Of a DNA stretch of 64,000 nucleotides, positions 33,362 through 44,149 are shown one piece after another; the first letter of the stretch is position 1; every line of letters starts with the position of its first letter. This stretch comes from Diospyros lotus (lineage: Eukaryota; Streptophyta; Magnoliopsida; Ericales; Ebenaceae). The notes under the pieces are model-generated. The model searched no databases. It worked only from the letters and a program-made list of their open reading frames with translations, and was not told the origin of the DNA. The position numbers and the translations under genes are program-made. Location of the stretch: positions 37,782,328-37,846,327 of the forward strand of contig NC_068340.1 in assembly GCF_014633365.1 (NCBI RefSeq), given 5' to 3'.

Positions 33362-35956
33362 ACTAGTGGATAACCCATGCGATGCATGGATATTGTAAAA
33401 AAAAATAAATCTTTAAAGCGAAAATTATATAATTTAGTAGTTACAATAAATAAAAATTATAATAAAAAAGTACAAATTAAATAAAATAATCATGTTACAA
33501 TCATGAGAATACAACAAAAGAATTACAAATTTTAAAAGATTTCCTTATATACATTCAAGAGTAGACGAACAATAAAAAGCACATAACTCTATCCCGAAAT
33601 CATATAAAAAATAAACCTAAATTAACATGTAATACAATAAGTAATGCGTAAAAAAATACAAAAATTACACGATAACAAGAAAAAGAAAAAGAAAAAACGA
33701 TAATCAACCTCTTTATTCTAAAATATGTATTCAATGTAGACATTTTTATTTTTAATTTTCACATGTATTTGTCTCGTATGTGCGTACCACACGAACCCTC
33801 GAGGCCTAATTTTTCCTAGTTGCATTCATATCACTCACTTGACATAATAGTGGTGCTATGTTACATCAGAAGACCAAACTGGATAAAAAAAATGGTTAAA
33901 ATTTACTAAATAAAAATAAAAAATAAGAGAAAATTTAAAAAGAAGAATTGAGAAAGGAGAAGAGAGGAAATAAAAGTGTTGAACGGGAATGAAGAGGAAG
34001 AAGAGACAAATATTTTTTTTCTTTTATTAATTTTTCTTCTTTCAAATTCTCCAATTTCTCTCAATTTATCAAATCATATGTCACCATTAAGTTTCCTTTT
34101 TTTTTCCACGCTTTGTCACACAATCTGAATCTTACTTAACATAATTTTCAAAACACAAATTTAATTTGTATTTAATTTCCCCAAGTCCAACATATAGCAC
34201 ATCTTTGGAGTAGACCAATGGGAAAAAGGAGAATTAAATAAATGACAATAAACAATTAAGTTGAAAAATAAAATTATGACATTTAAAATTATAAAAAATA
34301 ATTTTAAATTAATTAAATTGTATGTAAAATAAAAATAATTTAAATAATCAATTAATTATATAAATAATAATAATCAAATTTTCAAAATTGATTATCCATA
34401 CATGACTTTATATATTTCTCCTAATAATTAATTATCATATTTAAGATAGGTCAAATTTTGAAAGAAGTAAAAATAAAAAAGTTAAAAAATAAAATTATAA
34501 CATTTAAGTTATATTTAAAATTATAGGAAAATAAATTTAAATTAATTAAACTATATAAAAATAAAGATAAATTAAATAATCAATTAATTATATAAATGGT
34601 AATAGTCAAATTTTCAAAATTAATTATCCATGACTTTATATGTTTCTCCTACAATCAATTACCACATTTAAGACAGATCAAATTTTAAGAAAGTAATAAA
34701 AAATATAAAGTTAAAAAGTAAATTATAATATTAAAATTATATATAAAATTATAATATTTAAAAATATAAAAAATAAATTTAAATTAATTAAACTATATAT
34801 AAAATAAGAATAATTTAAATAATCAATTAATTATATAAATAATAATAATCAAATTTTCAAAATTGATTATCCATATATGACTTTACATATTTCTCATGAC
34901 AATTAATTACCACATTTAAGACAGATCAAATTTTTAAGAAAATAACAAAAAAAAATAAAGTTAAAAAATAAAATTATAATATTTAAGTTATATATAAAAT
35001 TATAACATTTAAAATTATAAGAAAATAAATTTAAATTAATTAAACTATATAAAATAAAGATAATTTAAATAATTAATTAATTATATAAATGATAATAATC
35101 AAATTTTTAAAATTAATTATACATACATGACTTTACATATTTCTCCTAGCAATCAATTACCACATTTAAGACATGTCACATTTTTAAGAAAACAACAAAT
35201 AAAAATAAAGTTAAAAAATAAAATTCTAACATTTAAGTTATATATAAAATTATAACATTTAAAATTATAAAAAAATAAATTTAAAATAATTAAACTATAT
35301 ATAAAATAAAAATAATTTAAATAATTAATTAATTATATAAATAATAATAATCAAAATTTTAAAATTAATTATCCATACATGACTTTACATATTCCCTCTA
35401 GCAATCAATTATCACATTTAAGATATGTCACATTTTTAAGAAAGTAATAAAAAAAATAAAGTTAAAAAATGAAATTATAACATTTAAGTTATATATAAAA
35501 TTATAACATTTAAAATTATAAAAAAATAAATTTAAATTAATTAAACTATATATATAATTAAATTAAAATAAAAAATTTACTTGGCAGTCGGTATTCAACG
35601 GTATTACTTGATATCTCAAGAGTTCTCCCGATTTAAAAAAATCTCATTTTTCTGTAATTTATTTCAATTAAAATTTTATGTTAATATTTAAAAATTAATA
35701 ATATGAATTAAATTTTGTCTCTTCATATATCAGGATATTTACACATTCTGAAAATACTATTTAACAATAAAAAAATATATTTACGTGTTCCAAGAACTAC
35801 ACGATTTTCACAAATTTAGACTTAATTAATGACTTATAAAAATTCCATTTCGGGTAAGCAAAAAAAATTAAAAAATATAATAAAATATCTAAATAGTAAC
35901 TGGAAATGGGCGGGAAAAATTTTGACGGCTATTTTGTTATAATATATATATAGATA
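33362..35956. mobile_element. AT-rich inserted element of unknown class
   Basis: Comparing the two LTR copies shows about 2.6 kb of extra sequence here. It begins near ACTAGTGGATAACCC with a hairpin CCATGCGATGCATGG (33375-33389) and ends near TGTTATAATATATATATAG. I have the impression of similar ends in other plant genomes but cannot assign a class. It encodes no protein and carries the tandem array at 34250-35555. Confidence 0.45.
34250..35555. repeat. Five tandem copies of a ~235-250 bp AT-rich repeat
   Basis: The landmark ATTATCCATACATGACTTTA recurs with small changes at about 34387, 34622, 34865, 35117 and 35366 (spacing 235, 243, 252 and 249). Each copy is followed by an ATTTCTCCTA-like block, CAATTACCACATTTAAGACA, an A-rich run and AATCAATTAATTATATAAAT. 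The repeat is strongly AT-rich with no coding potential. Possible roles such as matrix attachment are only speculation. Confidence 0.85.
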
Positions 35957-36269
35957 ATATTATTACACTAATTAGAAGGTATTGGCCATTTATTTATAAA
36001 TCTATTATTTATCTATAAATATATAAAAAATGAATTTAAATAAATTTATATTCTAAGTAAAATATCAGCCACAAATAAAATAAATTTTTAATTATAAATA
36101 TACCCAATCACAATTAAATTTAACATTCTAATTACAATCAAATTTAAAGTTTCAATTCCCATTAAATTTAATTCGGATCACACCGTTACAAGGGAAGAGC
36201 ATGTGAAGGCATCTTGACGCGCAATTGAAGTGTCAAAACTCTTTGTGGCTGGCTGGCTGTGTTTCTCTG

Positions 36270-36330
36270 AAATTTCCACCTTGACCCATTCGAACCTTCT
36301 TATCTATCCGTTGCAATAAATGATGCCACC
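36270..36330 (-). pseudogene. Relic of a LEA_2 subfamily A distal promoter
   Basis: About 60 bases (GACCCATTCGAACCTTCTTA, then TCTATCCGTTGCAATAAATG) match, with several substitutions, the conserved distal promoter blocks at 32028-32070 and 46730-46772. It lies just outside the right end of the LTR element, on the side away from the gene at 31106-31753, so it may be that gene's original distal promoter. Confidence 0.6.
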
Positions 36331-36900
36331 CATAAAATTATGACAATTCTAAACTTTGTAGATTGCACTGACCATCCTCACACTAAAACCTTAATAAAAG
36401 ATCGATGTAATTTGTCACACGTCTGACCTCATACACGGCTAAGTAGCATGCAAAACTGGGTAATTAACTTTAATAAAAGATCGATGTAAGTTGTTTTGAG
36501 TGTTTTCATTCAAAACAAACTCTAAACTCAAAATACATTTATTTATTTATTTATTTATTCATATTTTATTATTGTAATGGAAAAAAATATTACAAAATTC
36601 ATTAACTTTAAAATGTATATATTTTTTTAATAATATATTAACATTAAATATTTATAATTTACTTAATAATCAAATTTATTGAATAAAATATCATTAAAAA
36701 ATATTTTCAAAATTTTAAAGAGAATTCATTTTCTAATTTTCTGTTTTGAAAAATAGTTTTTCAAAATGACAAAGAGAACGCGTTTTTAATTTTCTAAAAA
36801 CAGATTATTAAAACAGAAAACTAAAAGTGAATTCAAAACTTAAAACTGAAAATTGAAAAACAAAGAGAACGCAGCCTAAATTTTTGAATCTTTTAAGTTA
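36331..36900. other. Intergenic, no gene; repeat-like AT-rich block
   Basis: TTAATAAAAGATCGATGTAA occurs twice, near 36391 and 36471, as an 80-base direct repeat. From 36490 to 36880 there are A/T-rich blocks with CAAAGAGAACGC twice (36771 and 36863), a sequence found at edges of some plant DNA transposons. Borders could not be set. Confidence 0.35.
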
Positions 36901-38739
36901 TGGTTAAAATGACAGTTACATGAATGCATAATGCAGTAATGTAAACATGCATTCATGTAAATGAACACATGCCTTAGTGTAACTTCTCTAACCCACCGAC
37001 TTGACACATAACCCTAGACAGAGTCCCGACCTGCTTTCAGGATAATCTTAACGTTGTTCCATCATTTGCCCTTAAAAAATTACGGCTACACTATTAAAGC
37101 GACATTCCAATTCCATGCATAAGTATCTATATGCTAATAATGTGTCATGCAAAAATCGTAATCCATCGGTACAATAATACATGTATAAATCTAATAGGAT
37201 GCTCATTTAATACATATAACTTAGCTACTATCGTGGCTATCATGCCCAACATAGACAACACATAACATGTATAACTTTTGGGGAAACCACTCACCTTTTA
37301 ACTTAGGATTTAAACTTCCTCAAAAAGCATGCGCCTACCTCAATTTTAGTACCAAATTTTGAAATTTGTACCAACTACTTCACCTCAAGTCACAAAGCAC
37401 TCTATTTAAGATATTTATTTAAAAAATAATAAAACCTATTTTTTTATAATTTTCTTTCCTTTTTCTCCTATTATTTTCTCTAGCAATCAAAAATAAATAC
37501 TTGCATCAATATTTTTCCAAATATTTTTGAACCAAAAATCCTAAAATAATTTTCTAGGAATTTTTAAAAAAATTACAAAAAATAACAAGGCCCCACGTGC
37601 CCGTTCGCACCAGCGCGTGAAAGGGCAAGTGAGACTGGTGCGTGAAACACACGCGCTAGTCATCTTCTCCGGTGCTGGTACACCAAAAAATCGAGATTTT
37701 TGCATCTCGCAAAACTATAGGGCTAGTCAATCCCAAAGGTACCTGGAATGGCTTGAAAAGGGCATCGAAAAGTGGATGAACAGATCGCTTGAAGTCTCAG
37801 CCAGACGATCCGCTTAGGGCTTTGGGGAAGCTTCATATCTTCCTCGATTCTACTCTTTTGCTCACCAAACTCTTCAGAAATGATCTATTACTCTCAAGGA
37901 TCAAAAGCCCTTTATCATTGTTTCTTGATTCGACCTAAAACGCCTTCGATTTGAGCTTTAAATCTCTAAAGTTCTCTGCCATTTCAAGCTTCCTTTTATA
38001 CCCAAATTCAAACCCTTAAACGATAGATCTCGAGCAACCTAAGGCCTCTAATGTCTCTTCTTGCCCTAAATGAGTCCAAAACCCACCAAAAGCAACCCAT
38101 AAACTCGATTTAAATGGCCAACTTTCTAGTCACTTTCGGCCAAAAAGTTTGGTCGTTTTCGATTATGCTAAAGCTGATTATCGGCCAAGATCGATCCTAG
38201 GACCTTGCCCGAGTTACCTTTCCACTTTCTCGAGCCTCCCATGGTCGAATTCAGTGATGGGATGGAGCTTGATCAGCCATGGCTTCCAAGCTTTTTTTTT
38301 GGAAATTACACTATCACCTCTCTTGTTTTTGAATTACATTTTTGGCCCTTTTCACAAGGCCCCTGTGTTTTCCAACATTTCTATCGAGACCCTTACGTTC
38401 TAAATTTCTCATTTGACCCCCAAGGTTCTAGAAAATACATCATTTAGACCTCTCTCGAGTAATTTCAAAAATTACACTTTGGCCTGGACTTATGTTTTGT
38501 TTGCAAAACCCTCTTGTTTCACCCTGAAACTGCTTAAGGGTTGCCTATCAAGCCCAATTTGACCTTTTTAAGGGTTTTGTCGACTTTTTAGAAGACTCTT
38601 AGGACAATTTGATTTTTCAGCCCGATCCGAAACTGTACTAAAAATTATCTTTTATCCGATTTCTCTCGATGCTAAAAATCATTTCTTGAGATGTTCAATA
38701 GGTATATGCCTATTTCCTTAGGTAGACATGGCCAAAATT

Positions 38740-38960
38740 GAACCGGACCGGCGGTTCGAACCGGAACCGGACCCGGAACCGGCCGAACCGGACCCGGAAC
38801 CGGCCGAACCGGACCCGGAACCGGACCGGCCGGAACCGGACCCGGAACCGGCCGAACCGGAACCGGACTGAACCGGCGAAATTCGGTTCGGTTCCGGTTC
38901 AAGGTTCCGGGGAACCGGAACCGCCGGTTCCGCGGTTCCGGTTCCACGGAACCGAAACCC
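38740..38960 (+). repeat. Sub-terminal hAT repeat array, left
   Basis: GC-rich short tandem repeats built from GAACCGGACCCGGAACCGGC-type units, changing orientation near 38880. Matched by a second array at 41775-41935 at the other end. In hAT elements such arrays bind the transposase. Long open frames of arginine or glycine repeats across it are by-products of the repeat. Confidence 0.8.
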
Positions 38961-39374
38961 CCCCCCCCCGCGTGCCCCCCCCTCCCCCAACGGTCCAAAT
39001 TTGGACCGTTGCCCCCCCCCCCCGTGCCCCACCCTCCCTCAACGGTCCAAAATTGGACCCTAACGGTCCAAAATTGGACCGTTGGCTGCCACCCCCCAAG
39101 CTAATTTTATTAATTTTTTTTTTAATTTTATAATTCCTATCTATATATACCCCTCCCTCCCCCACTCATTTTTCACACTTTCTCTCTCTTTCTCTCTCAA
39201 GTCTCAAGCTATTATTCTCTCAATTTTGTCTCTCATTTAATATTTCAATTTCAATTTCTTCAATCTTCTCATTTTATTATTTATCAATTTATTCAATTAT
39301 ATTGTTAATTATTTATTACTTATTACTATATTATTTTATCATTATTATATTTTTTTATTATCTTCCTTTTTTAA

Positions 39375-41411
39375 AAAAAGGCAAGTGAAGGTAGAAATTT
39401 TGAAAATGTTGAAAATGTTGAGTTTGAAGCTCAAAATTTTCAAACACAAGAGAGTGAAACTCAACAAAAGGGAGGTGGAAAAATTTCTACTTCTGATATT
39501 TTTAATATTCATTTCAAGAAAACACCAAAAGGAGATGGTAAATTTGATGTATCTTGTAATTATTGTAATCAGGTATACAAATTCAAGCAAGGAGGTGGAT
39601 ATGGTACTTTCGCCCGACATTTGCAAACAAAGCACCAGCTCAAGGTTGGATTGAGTCGCGATCAAACACAAATATCCGGGTTTGCTACCTCTTCAAACTC
39701 TCCTCAATTATTTCATTATAATGAAGCTAATTGTAGGTCTGGTTTAGCTGAAATGGTAGCAATTGATCATTTATCTTTTAGTTTTGGTGAAAAATTAGGT
39801 TTTACTCGATTTTGTCAAAACTTTGTTAATCCTAGTTTTAAATCAATTCCTAGAAATACTTTGAAAAGGAATTTTTTAAAATTGTTTAAAAACTCAAAAA
39901 TTGAATTGATAACATATTTTCAAAACAATAATATTAATGTTTCTATTTGTAGTGATATTTGGAGTGATCATTGGCAAACTCATTTATATATGGGTATTAC
40001 TTGTCATTGGGTTGATGAAAATTATGTTTTACAAAAAAGAATTCTTGCGTATCGATGTTTTGATGAAAGTCATAATGCTGAAAATATTTGTAGATTAATT
40101 CAACAAATTTTACAAGAATATAGATTAGTTAATAGAATTTTTTCAATTTCTTTTGATAATGCATCGGCTAATACTGCTTCTATTAATGAATTGAAAAGAA
40201 TTTGCCAACCAAATTTTGGTGGAAGATTTTTTCATGTTAGATGTGCATGCCATGTTTTAAATTTATGTGTTCAAGATGGTATTAAGTCACTTAATTCTTA
40301 TTTAGATCCAATTAGAAATGTTATTTCTTATATTTGGGTACACTCTCGAACTGCAAAAGCATAGGCACATTTTTGCACCTCCAATGGTCAAACCCCAAAA
40401 CGTTTTTCAAAAGATGTCCCTACTCGTTGGAACTCAACTTTTAAATTACTTAATTAATCTTTTGAATATAAAGATTTATTGTGTTCTTTTGCAGCAAATT
40501 ATATTCCACAATATCCTATTTTTCCAACTATGTGGAATGTTTGTAGTTCAATTTTGAATATTTTACGAATTTTTAATGATGCTACTCATACACTTAGTAG
40601 TGTTTATAAACCAACTTCACATCAATTTTTAATAGAAGCAATGAATGTGGCCGGTGTATTAATGGAAGGAATTAATGTTGAAGAGATTTGTCATGCTGTT
40701 TTAGAAATGAGAGAAAAATGGTTACGTTATTATCAATTTATTCCTGAAATTTCTCTTGTTACTATGGTATTTGATCCTAGGTGTAAATTTGATGGTTTAA
40801 TTGAGTGTTTGTCTAACTATTATTCGTTGTTAGGATTAGAAAATAATGAAGAAATTGATGTGAATATTATAATTTCTAAGGTTAGAACTTTATGCAATCA
40901 ATTATATGAAGTATATGTTATTGCTCATAGTAGTGAAGAATCATTTCCATCTATGGCTTCGCATTCCTCTTCCTCCCAACCAATGAAATGGGGTCATAAA
41001 TTTTTAGATCAAAGGAGGAAAAAACCTAGATCGAGCTCACATTCGGAGCTCGAAACTTATCTAACCACAGTTTTTGAGTTTGGTGATGATACATGTTTAA
41101 ATTTTGAAATTTTGGAGTGGTGGAAAAGGCACAAGGAGACATTTCCAACTCTTGCAATTATTGCAAGTCAACTTCTTGCAGTTCCAGCTTCAACTGTAGC
41201 CGTTGAACAAACATTCAGTAGTGGAGGCAACATTTTGGACGAAAGAAGATCAAGATTGGCTCCAGAATCATTGGAAGCTCAAGTTTGCCTCGATGATTGG
41301 GAAAGAGCTAACATGCGACGTCAAGAAGAACTTATCCATTCATCATCATCTGACGAATGGGTTAATGATGGTTCAACAACGGCGACTTCCGACTCCAATG
41401 AAGATGCGTAG
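39375..41411 (+). pseudogene. hAT transposase with BED zinc finger, broken by two stop codons
   Basis: A single frame runs from 39375 to the TAG at 41409-41411 with only two interruptions, TAG at 40362-40364 and TAA at 40455-40457. A BED-type zinc finger (CNYCNQVYKF...FARHLQTKH) lies at about 39556-39636. The catalytic region includes a conserved SDIWSDHW-type block, an FSISFDNASANT block (DDE-type aspartate) and CACHVLNL; the PTRWNSTF box lies between the two stops. The C-terminal hAT dimerisation domain ends with LAVPASTVAVEQTFSSGG. No in-frame ATG precedes the zinc finger, so the first exon or start lies upstream or is lost. Both stops occur where glutamine codons are expected and fit C-to-T decay of methylated DNA. 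In plants such elements mobilise themselves and non-autonomous relatives. Confidence 0.9.
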
Positions 41412-42448
41412 GATCCAACTCATCCAAGTCCATATTTTATTTTTTTTCACATTTGTAAAAATTAATTTCTTGTATTACATTTTTGTTGTAATTATTTTTT
41501 AATGAAATTAAGTCTAATTCTATTTTTTATTTTTTATTTTTCACATTTGTAAAAATTAATTACTTGTATTACATACTTGTTTAGTTGTTTTAATTATTTT
41601 TAATGAAATTATTACTTATATTTCTTCAATTTTTAGTAGTGTTTTTTTATTAAAAATATGGTTGAGAATATTTATATTTACAATTACATTTAACAATTAA
41701 AAATCGAAACCAAACCGAACCGAACAACGGAAAGGACCAAAATTGAATACAACAATATTTAAAAAAAATTAAAAAAATTCGGTTTGAACCGGAACCGGAA
41801 CCGTTGACCGAACCGGTCCAAACCGTTGACCGAACCGGCACGAACCGGAACCGGAACCGAACCGTCCCAAACCGCCCTTGGGCGGTTCGGTTCAGGTTCA
41901 AAGATTTCTTGAACCGGAACCGGCGGTTCATGAACCGTGGCCATGTCTTAGGTATCTAAGCCCCCGAGTATTTCCTTCCGTCGATTCGAATATTTTCTCA
42001 AACTATTCTGACACCAATTTTCTTTGAAATTCATATTTTTTACCCAAAAATTTTTCGGGGTATTACAACTATGAATCAATTGTTCCCGAGAGTAAGAGCA
42101 TAAATAATTTTTATAAATATTTTAAAGTCTTAAAAGTATCATGCGTAACCGTTCCCTTAAATATAATGAAACCCAAAACACATTATCACATTGCTTTTAT
42201 AGTTTTTTATTAAAAAAAATATTTTAAAAAATCATTTTCCGAATGGCAATATAATAAATACTTTTATCCGTCTAGAAGCTCCAAGTAAAATGAAAAATAT
42301 TTCTTCGGTGACAAGCCAGGCCCCAAAAGTTCCACGCGGTGTGTACCTTTCAGATAAACAAGTACGAATCAGACATTTTCGGCGAACTGGACAAAGATTT
42401 TCACTAACTTACGCGCTCTCTCTCTTTCTTGCAAGCTTTCTGTGTGTG

Positions 42449-42456
42449 TATATATA
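42449..42456 (+). promoter_or_regulatory. TATA box of the broken 42617 gene
   Basis: TATATATA followed by GCAGCTC, about 165 bases before the ATG. The GCAGCTC downstream of the TATA tract also occurs in the orphan promoter at 5985-6345, suggesting a shared subfamily B core promoter. Confidence 0.5.
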
Positions 42457-42616
42457 GCAGCTCAAACTCTTCTGCTTCACCACCACAACCACCATCCTCG
42501 ATCAGATTCTATCTCGTGGGAACTGATCGACCAATATATACTATACATATATAGAGCTGCGATTAATTGATTAGCTTGATTTTATTTGTGAATTGGAATT
42601 CTGATTTCAAATATAT

Positions 42617-43267
42617 ATGGCCGAGGAGCATAAGGTAGGCTATCCAATTGCGCCGGCAAATGGGTATTATGGCCGAAGCGATGCAGAGGCCGGCACCGCG
42701 TTTTCCGACGAAGAGCTCCGCCGGCAGAAGCGGAAGAAGTGGATACTGTACATCATAGCCTTTGTGATCTTTCAGACGGCTGTTATTGCCTAGTTTTCCA
42801 TGACGGTGATGAAATTCAGAACCCCCAAGTTTCGGATCCAATCGGCGACGTTTCCTACCTTTGATGTTCAAACATCGAATGCTTCCTTCAATTTGAAGAT
42901 GGATGCCAGACTCGGCGTGAAGAACACCAACTTCGGCCCTTACAAGTTCGACAAGACCACCATCTTATTCTACTATAACGGCACCCAGGTCGGCAGCGCG
43001 GCCGTCCGGAAGTCCAAGGCCAATTTCCGATCGACCAAGAAGCTGGACGTCGGCGCCGTAGATTTGGTCATGCCGGCCAACGGTGCGAACAATCAACATC
43101 TGGCGAGTGATTTGAAGTCAGGGATCCTGCCTCTGACCGGCACGGCGGAGATGAAAGGGAAGGTAACGATCATGTTCATGTTCAAGAAGAAGAAATCCAC
43201 AAAGTTGGATTGCACCATGGAAGTTGACATCCAAAAACAGGCGCTGAAGAACGTGAAATGCAAGTGA
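42617..43267 (+). pseudogene. LEA_2 subfamily B gene with a stop codon in the membrane segment
   Basis: The ATG at 42617 opens a normal subfamily B protein (PIAPANGYYGRSDAEAG, LRRQKRKK, membrane segment IIAFVIFQTAVIA), but codon 59 is TAG (42791-42793) where paralogues have TTG. The frame then resumes intact to TGA at 43265-43267, with NTNFGPYKFD, FKKKKS and terminal VKCK. Apart from this one change (a transversion, not methylation decay) it is full length, 217 codons. A downstream ATG at 42800 would give a 155-residue LEA_2 domain without anchor, which is unlikely to be a normal product. It is the inverted counterpart of the 1795-2394 gene by its 3' flank. A sequencing error at one base cannot be excluded. 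Confidence 0.88.
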
Positions 43268-43800
43268 TATAGGGATCGCGAGCGCACACACACAGAGATA
43301 TATATATAATCACATATATATAGATAGATAGATTAATTTGTTGTATGTTTGGGTTTTAATTTTGAGCGGAGTATCGTACTATATATATATATATATTCTG
43401 TATTTTAATTATTCTTTGTTAATTTTGGTGTTCATATGCGTTTTGTCATATATATATATATAGAAAAAAAATATGCAAAATATTGCGACTAGTAGTTATC
43501 TATATTCATCAGATAATGAAATACTAAAAAAAAGAAATTAAGTAGTCAAATACTGGCATTTCTTATTAAGATAATAGTATAAACAAAATTCTCATGTACA
43601 CAAATTATCACTGTATTAATTATTAGTTATGGTGATGTGATATATTTATTATGGTACGTAAATCTCATTCATTCATGATATATATACCACATGCCATGCA
43701 ATCGGACGCCATCTCAACCCATGGACAAATGCAATCAATGAGCGCAAGAGAGTCTCATCTCTCAAGTACTGGATGAGCCAGCAGTGGCTGCAAATATTGA
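43268..43800. repeat. 3' flank repeated inverted at 1145-1794
   Basis: Starts with the stop-proximal GATATAGGGATCGCG, then CACACA and (TA)n tracts, TTGGGTTTTAATTTTGAGCG, and ends with the GCCAGCAGTGG block near 43777. Each is present in reverse complement below 1795. From 43800 to about 44150 I see only AT-rich sequence with no match. Confidence 0.75.
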
Positions 43801-44149
43801 AAGGTCCGATCTGTCTTCTTGTTCACCCATCCATCCCAATTTTGTATTAATCTTCGATTGATTCCCTCTGCAAAGCGAAATGTACGTACGTAGTTGGCGA
43901 ATTAAGGCGCACGGAATCTTCAGGCTGCAAAATATGTGAGGCTGAGGGGCCGGAAGGTATCACAATATTATTCAGGATATAAGAAAACCATCCATTTTCA
44001 AGCATATATATATATATATATGAATGGATCTCAGAGTAAAGCAATCTCAACTGTTGTTCAATTTTTTATTTATTTTTTAAAATACGTACTCTCAAATAAT
44101 ATTTGTTTCAAAAAATAAAAATTAATTTGATGGTTAATTGCAGTCGTCT

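Larger units (their letters stand above)
32123..36190 (-). mobile_element. Short copia-like LTR element, minus strand, with a nested insertion
   Basis: 32123-32407 and the ends of 33218-36190 are direct repeats: both share AATAAAATATCACTATAAT, a CTATTTATAAAT block and GGATCACA, ending in ...ACA. The right copy begins TGTTAGAATTTTAG directly after GGTTCTGATACTAG (33202-33215), a degenerate complement of an initiator-Met tRNA primer binding site, which puts transcription on the minus strand. The left copy lacks its first ~90 bases. The ~0.8-kb interior encodes no protein I recognise, so it is a non-autonomous TRIM/LARD-type element. The right LTR is split by a ~2.6-kb insertion. Confidence 0.55.
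38725..41946 (+). mobile_element. hAT DNA transposon, 3.2 kb, 8-bp target duplication CTTAGGTA
   Basis: The flanks CTTAGGTA (38717-38724 and 41947-41954) enclose inverted termini (G)ACATGGCCA. Sub-terminal arrays of ACCGGAACCGG and GGTTCCGGTT type occupy 38740-38960 and 41775-41935. Between them lies one transposase gene with two stop codons. Short poly-C runs occur near 38956-39020. The element lies in a family B LTR. Confidence 0.9.
36900..42067 (-). mobile_element. LTR family B copy, 5' edge unresolved, split by a hAT element
   Basis: 37290-37450 matches 14465-14720 and 38515-38700 matches 15965-16170, both in the family B LTR. On the minus strand it would start TGTAATACCCCG (at 42067). 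GTATAAAAGG (minus strand, near 37990-38000) is a plausible LTR TATA box. The left limit is uncertain because the two copies diverge there. The hAT at 38725-41946 interrupts it. No retroelement protein present. Confidence 0.55.

Noticed and set aside
34250..35555. CRISPR-like array
   Set aside because: The repeat is a ~240-bp tandem satellite with no short repeat-spacer alternation, in plant nuclear DNA.
38672..39165. Long open frames with arginine-asparagine, glycine-serine or proline repeats
   Set aside because: They are translations of the hAT sub-terminal short repeats and poly-C runs, open in several frames on both strands.
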